From an uncultured Candidatus Melainabacteria bacterium (GTDB taxonomy: Bacteria; Cyanobacteriota; Vampirovibrionia; Gastranaerophilales; Gastranaerophilaceae), in contig CAKUVB010000091.1 in NCBI GenBank assembly GCA_934693215.1, positions 1-6,918 on the forward strand: DNA of 6,918 nucleotides, read 5' to 3'. The position numbers and the translations under genes are program-made. Below the pieces are notes generated by a model. The model was not told where the DNA came from and searched no databases. It saw only the letters and a program-made list of their open reading frames with translations. Positions 5,834 through 6,918 of this stretch are shown here, one piece after another (position 1 is the first letter of the stretch; each line of letters begins with the position of its first letter).

Positions 5834-6058
5834 ATGTATATTTTTGAATGTATTTGGAAACTATTTCATAAACAAGAGGAAGAACCTGAGGAGTTTGATT
5901 ATAACCCTTTAAATCCGCCGTTGATGGAAGATTATGAACGTTGTGAGCATGAATTCATGCCTGTTGATAGTACAGGTGAAACTCTGGCTTGTATAAAATG
6001 TGGGTTTATAGTACAACGAAATAATACAAAAGAGGATAATTATGGCTCAAATATTTGA
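5834..6058 (+). CDS. Small zinc-ribbon-like protein, function unknown
   Basis: A 74-residue protein squeezed between cdd and the pgpH-like gene. It starts 2 nt after the cdd stop and overlaps the next gene by 17 nt. C37-x-H39 and C53-x2-C56 (in CEHEF and ACIKCG) make a plausible single zinc site of zinc-ribbon type. The N-terminus (MYIFECIWKLFHK) is short, hydrophobic and amphipathic, perhaps membrane-touching but too short for a clear transmembrane segment. An acidic stretch EEEPEEFDY (15-23) and a proline-containing linker follow. No strong Shine-Dalgarno precedes its ATG, so it probably relies on re-initiation after cdd. I cannot assign a family; the zinc site could bind nucleic acid or a protein partner. 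Intactness, tight packing and the cysteine/histidine pattern support it as a real gene. Confidence 0.72.
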   Translation: MYIFECIWKLFHKQEEEPEEFDYNPLNPPLMEDYERCEHEFMPVDSTGETLACIKCGFIVQRNNTKEDNYGSNI

Positions 6059-6918
6059 AGATATATATGAACAAATGCGACAAGCTTCACCTACTAATGT
6101 GTTGCTATTTCTTTTGTTCTCGTTATTAATGACTCTGTTAATATCTTCTCAAAACTTTTTCTTTCAGAAAATTATTGAAAATGGTATTAGTAAGAGAGAT
6201 GTAATTGCAGAAAAGACTATAACGGTTATTGATACTAAGCGAACAGAGCAGCATAAAAAAGATGTTGCAATGAATGTTGAACCAATATTAATACCCGCAG
6301 AAGATGAGTTTATAAAGGTTAATCTTCAAACTCTAGAAAACTCAATTGTGCAGATTCGTCAGAAACGTGTTGATGATTCTGTAAAACGTTCTGAGTTGGC
6401 TTTGTTGTTTGATATTTCTGCACAATATAAGAAGGATTATTTATCAAACTATTTGCTAACGGCTTCTGATCAAAACCTTCAAAAAATATTTGATAAAGCG
6501 AAAATAACATTAACATCTGTATTAAATCAAGGGATTACAGAAAGTGAATATGAAAATAATGATATAGATAAAATTATTTTAAGAAATATTCCTGCAACAA
6601 CACCTAGAAACCAGTCAACGGTTGTTGTTTCTTTGTTAAAAGAGATTATTACACCAAACTTAGTCGTTGATGATTTAGCAACAGAAATTGCTCGTAAAAA
6701 TGCTCAAAATGCAGTAAAACCTTATGAAGTTGTTTTTCATAAAGGCGATAAAATTGTATTTGAAGGTGAACCTGTTACAAAATTAAAACAAGATGCTTTA
6801 AGAGAAGCTGGGTACAATGTTTTAGAAGTAAATTATTTTGGTATTGTAGGTGTATTCTTAATCGTTTGTTTTGCAACTTTTGTGTTCATGCAATATGAAA
6901 AAATCTTTGAAAAAGTTT
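6042..6918 (+). CDS. pgpH: PgpH-like 7TMR-HDED family c-di-AMP phosphodiesterase, N-terminal part (cut by window edge)
   Basis: The frame is open from the ATG at 6042 to the window end (292 codons, no stop). AGAGG at 6031-6035 lies 6 nt upstream, and the start overlaps the zinc-ribbon gene by 17 nt. Residues 19-38 form a first membrane segment. About 40-260 is a large external domain with the hallmarks of 7TMR-HDED: TPNLVVDDLATEIARKNA (204-221), VKPYEVVFHKGDKIVFEGEPV (225-245) with its K-G-(D/E)-x-I-V-x-x-G pattern, and a closing LREAGY (253-258). A second membrane segment starts near 264 (YFGIVGVFLIVCFATFVF) and would open the membrane bundle. The cytosolic HD phosphodiesterase domain, which hydrolyses c-di-AMP in characterised PgpH proteins, would lie beyond the edge and is not seen. 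The activity is therefore inferred from the family. Confidence 0.88.
   Translation, partial: MAQIFEDIYEQMRQASPTNVLLFLLFSLLMTLLISSQNFFFQKIIENGISKRDVIAEKTITVIDTKRTEQHKKDVAMNVEPILIPAEDEFIKVNLQTLENSIVQIRQKRVDDSVKRSELALLFDISAQYKKDYLSNYLLTASDQNLQKIFDKAKITLTSVLNQGITESEYENNDIDKIILRNIPATTPRNQSTVVVSLLKEIITPNLVVDDLATEIARKNAQNAVKPYEVVFHKGDKIVFEGEPVTKLKQDALREAGYNVLEVNYFGIVGVFLIVCFATFVFMQYEKIFEKV

Noticed and set aside
6319..6516. Open frame of 65 codons on the - strand
   Set aside because: It is antisense to the well-supported 7TMR-HDED reading frame.
1..6918. Mobile elements, CRISPR array, tRNA or rRNA, defence system
   Set aside because: No transposase, integrase, regularly spaced repeats or RNA gene structures are visible. 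All sizeable intervals are filled by ordinary coding genes.

Overview
The window is AT-rich bacterial chromosome packed with housekeeping-type genes. There are no mobile elements, RNA genes, CRISPR arrays or phage genes. My best guess for the source is a non-photosynthetic relative of cyanobacteria (Vampirovibrionia/Melainabacteria, for example Gastranaerophilales). The reasons are low GC, a secreted AMIN-Amidase_3 cell-wall amidase directly upstream of glutamate racemase (a pairing I associate with cyanobacteria), and a 7TMR-HDED type c-di-AMP phosphodiesterase gene next to cytidine deaminase. This placement is inference; low-GC Firmicutes or another lineage is not excluded.

Layout: two divergent gene sets share one promoter region at about 4974-5079. 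Leftward (minus strand) run the AMIN/Amidase_3 N-acetylmuramoyl-L-alanine amidase (3060-4973, TTG start), glutamate racemase murI (2288-3085, TTG start, overlapping the amidase by 26 nt), a 122-nt gap with a probable internal promoter, glucose-6-phosphate isomerase pgi (777-2165), a small secreted protein of unknown function whose start overlaps the pgi stop (292-777), and the N-terminal 92 codons of thioredoxin reductase (1-276, cut by the window edge). Rightward (plus strand) run a 117-residue protein built from two copies of an RRWYD-headed repeat (5080-5433), cytidine deaminase cdd (5448-5831), a 74-residue zinc-ribbon-like protein (5834-6058), and the N-terminal 292 codons of a PgpH-like 7TMR-HDED protein (6042-6918, cut by the window edge).

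How they fit together: the amidase and MurI act on peptidoglycan, one cutting it in the envelope and the other supplying D-glutamate in the cytosol. Their overlap suggests coupled translation. Pgi, the small exported protein and TrxB form a second tight block with no obvious shared pathway. The plus-strand set resembles the widespread pgpH-ybeY-dgkA-cdd-era neighbourhood, rearranged so that cdd comes first; ybeY, dgkA or era may follow beyond the right edge.

The least explained items are the three small proteins (292-777, 5080-5433, 5834-6058) and the divergent promoter pair whose -35 elements occupy the same bases. I do not see a clear new multi-gene system here.
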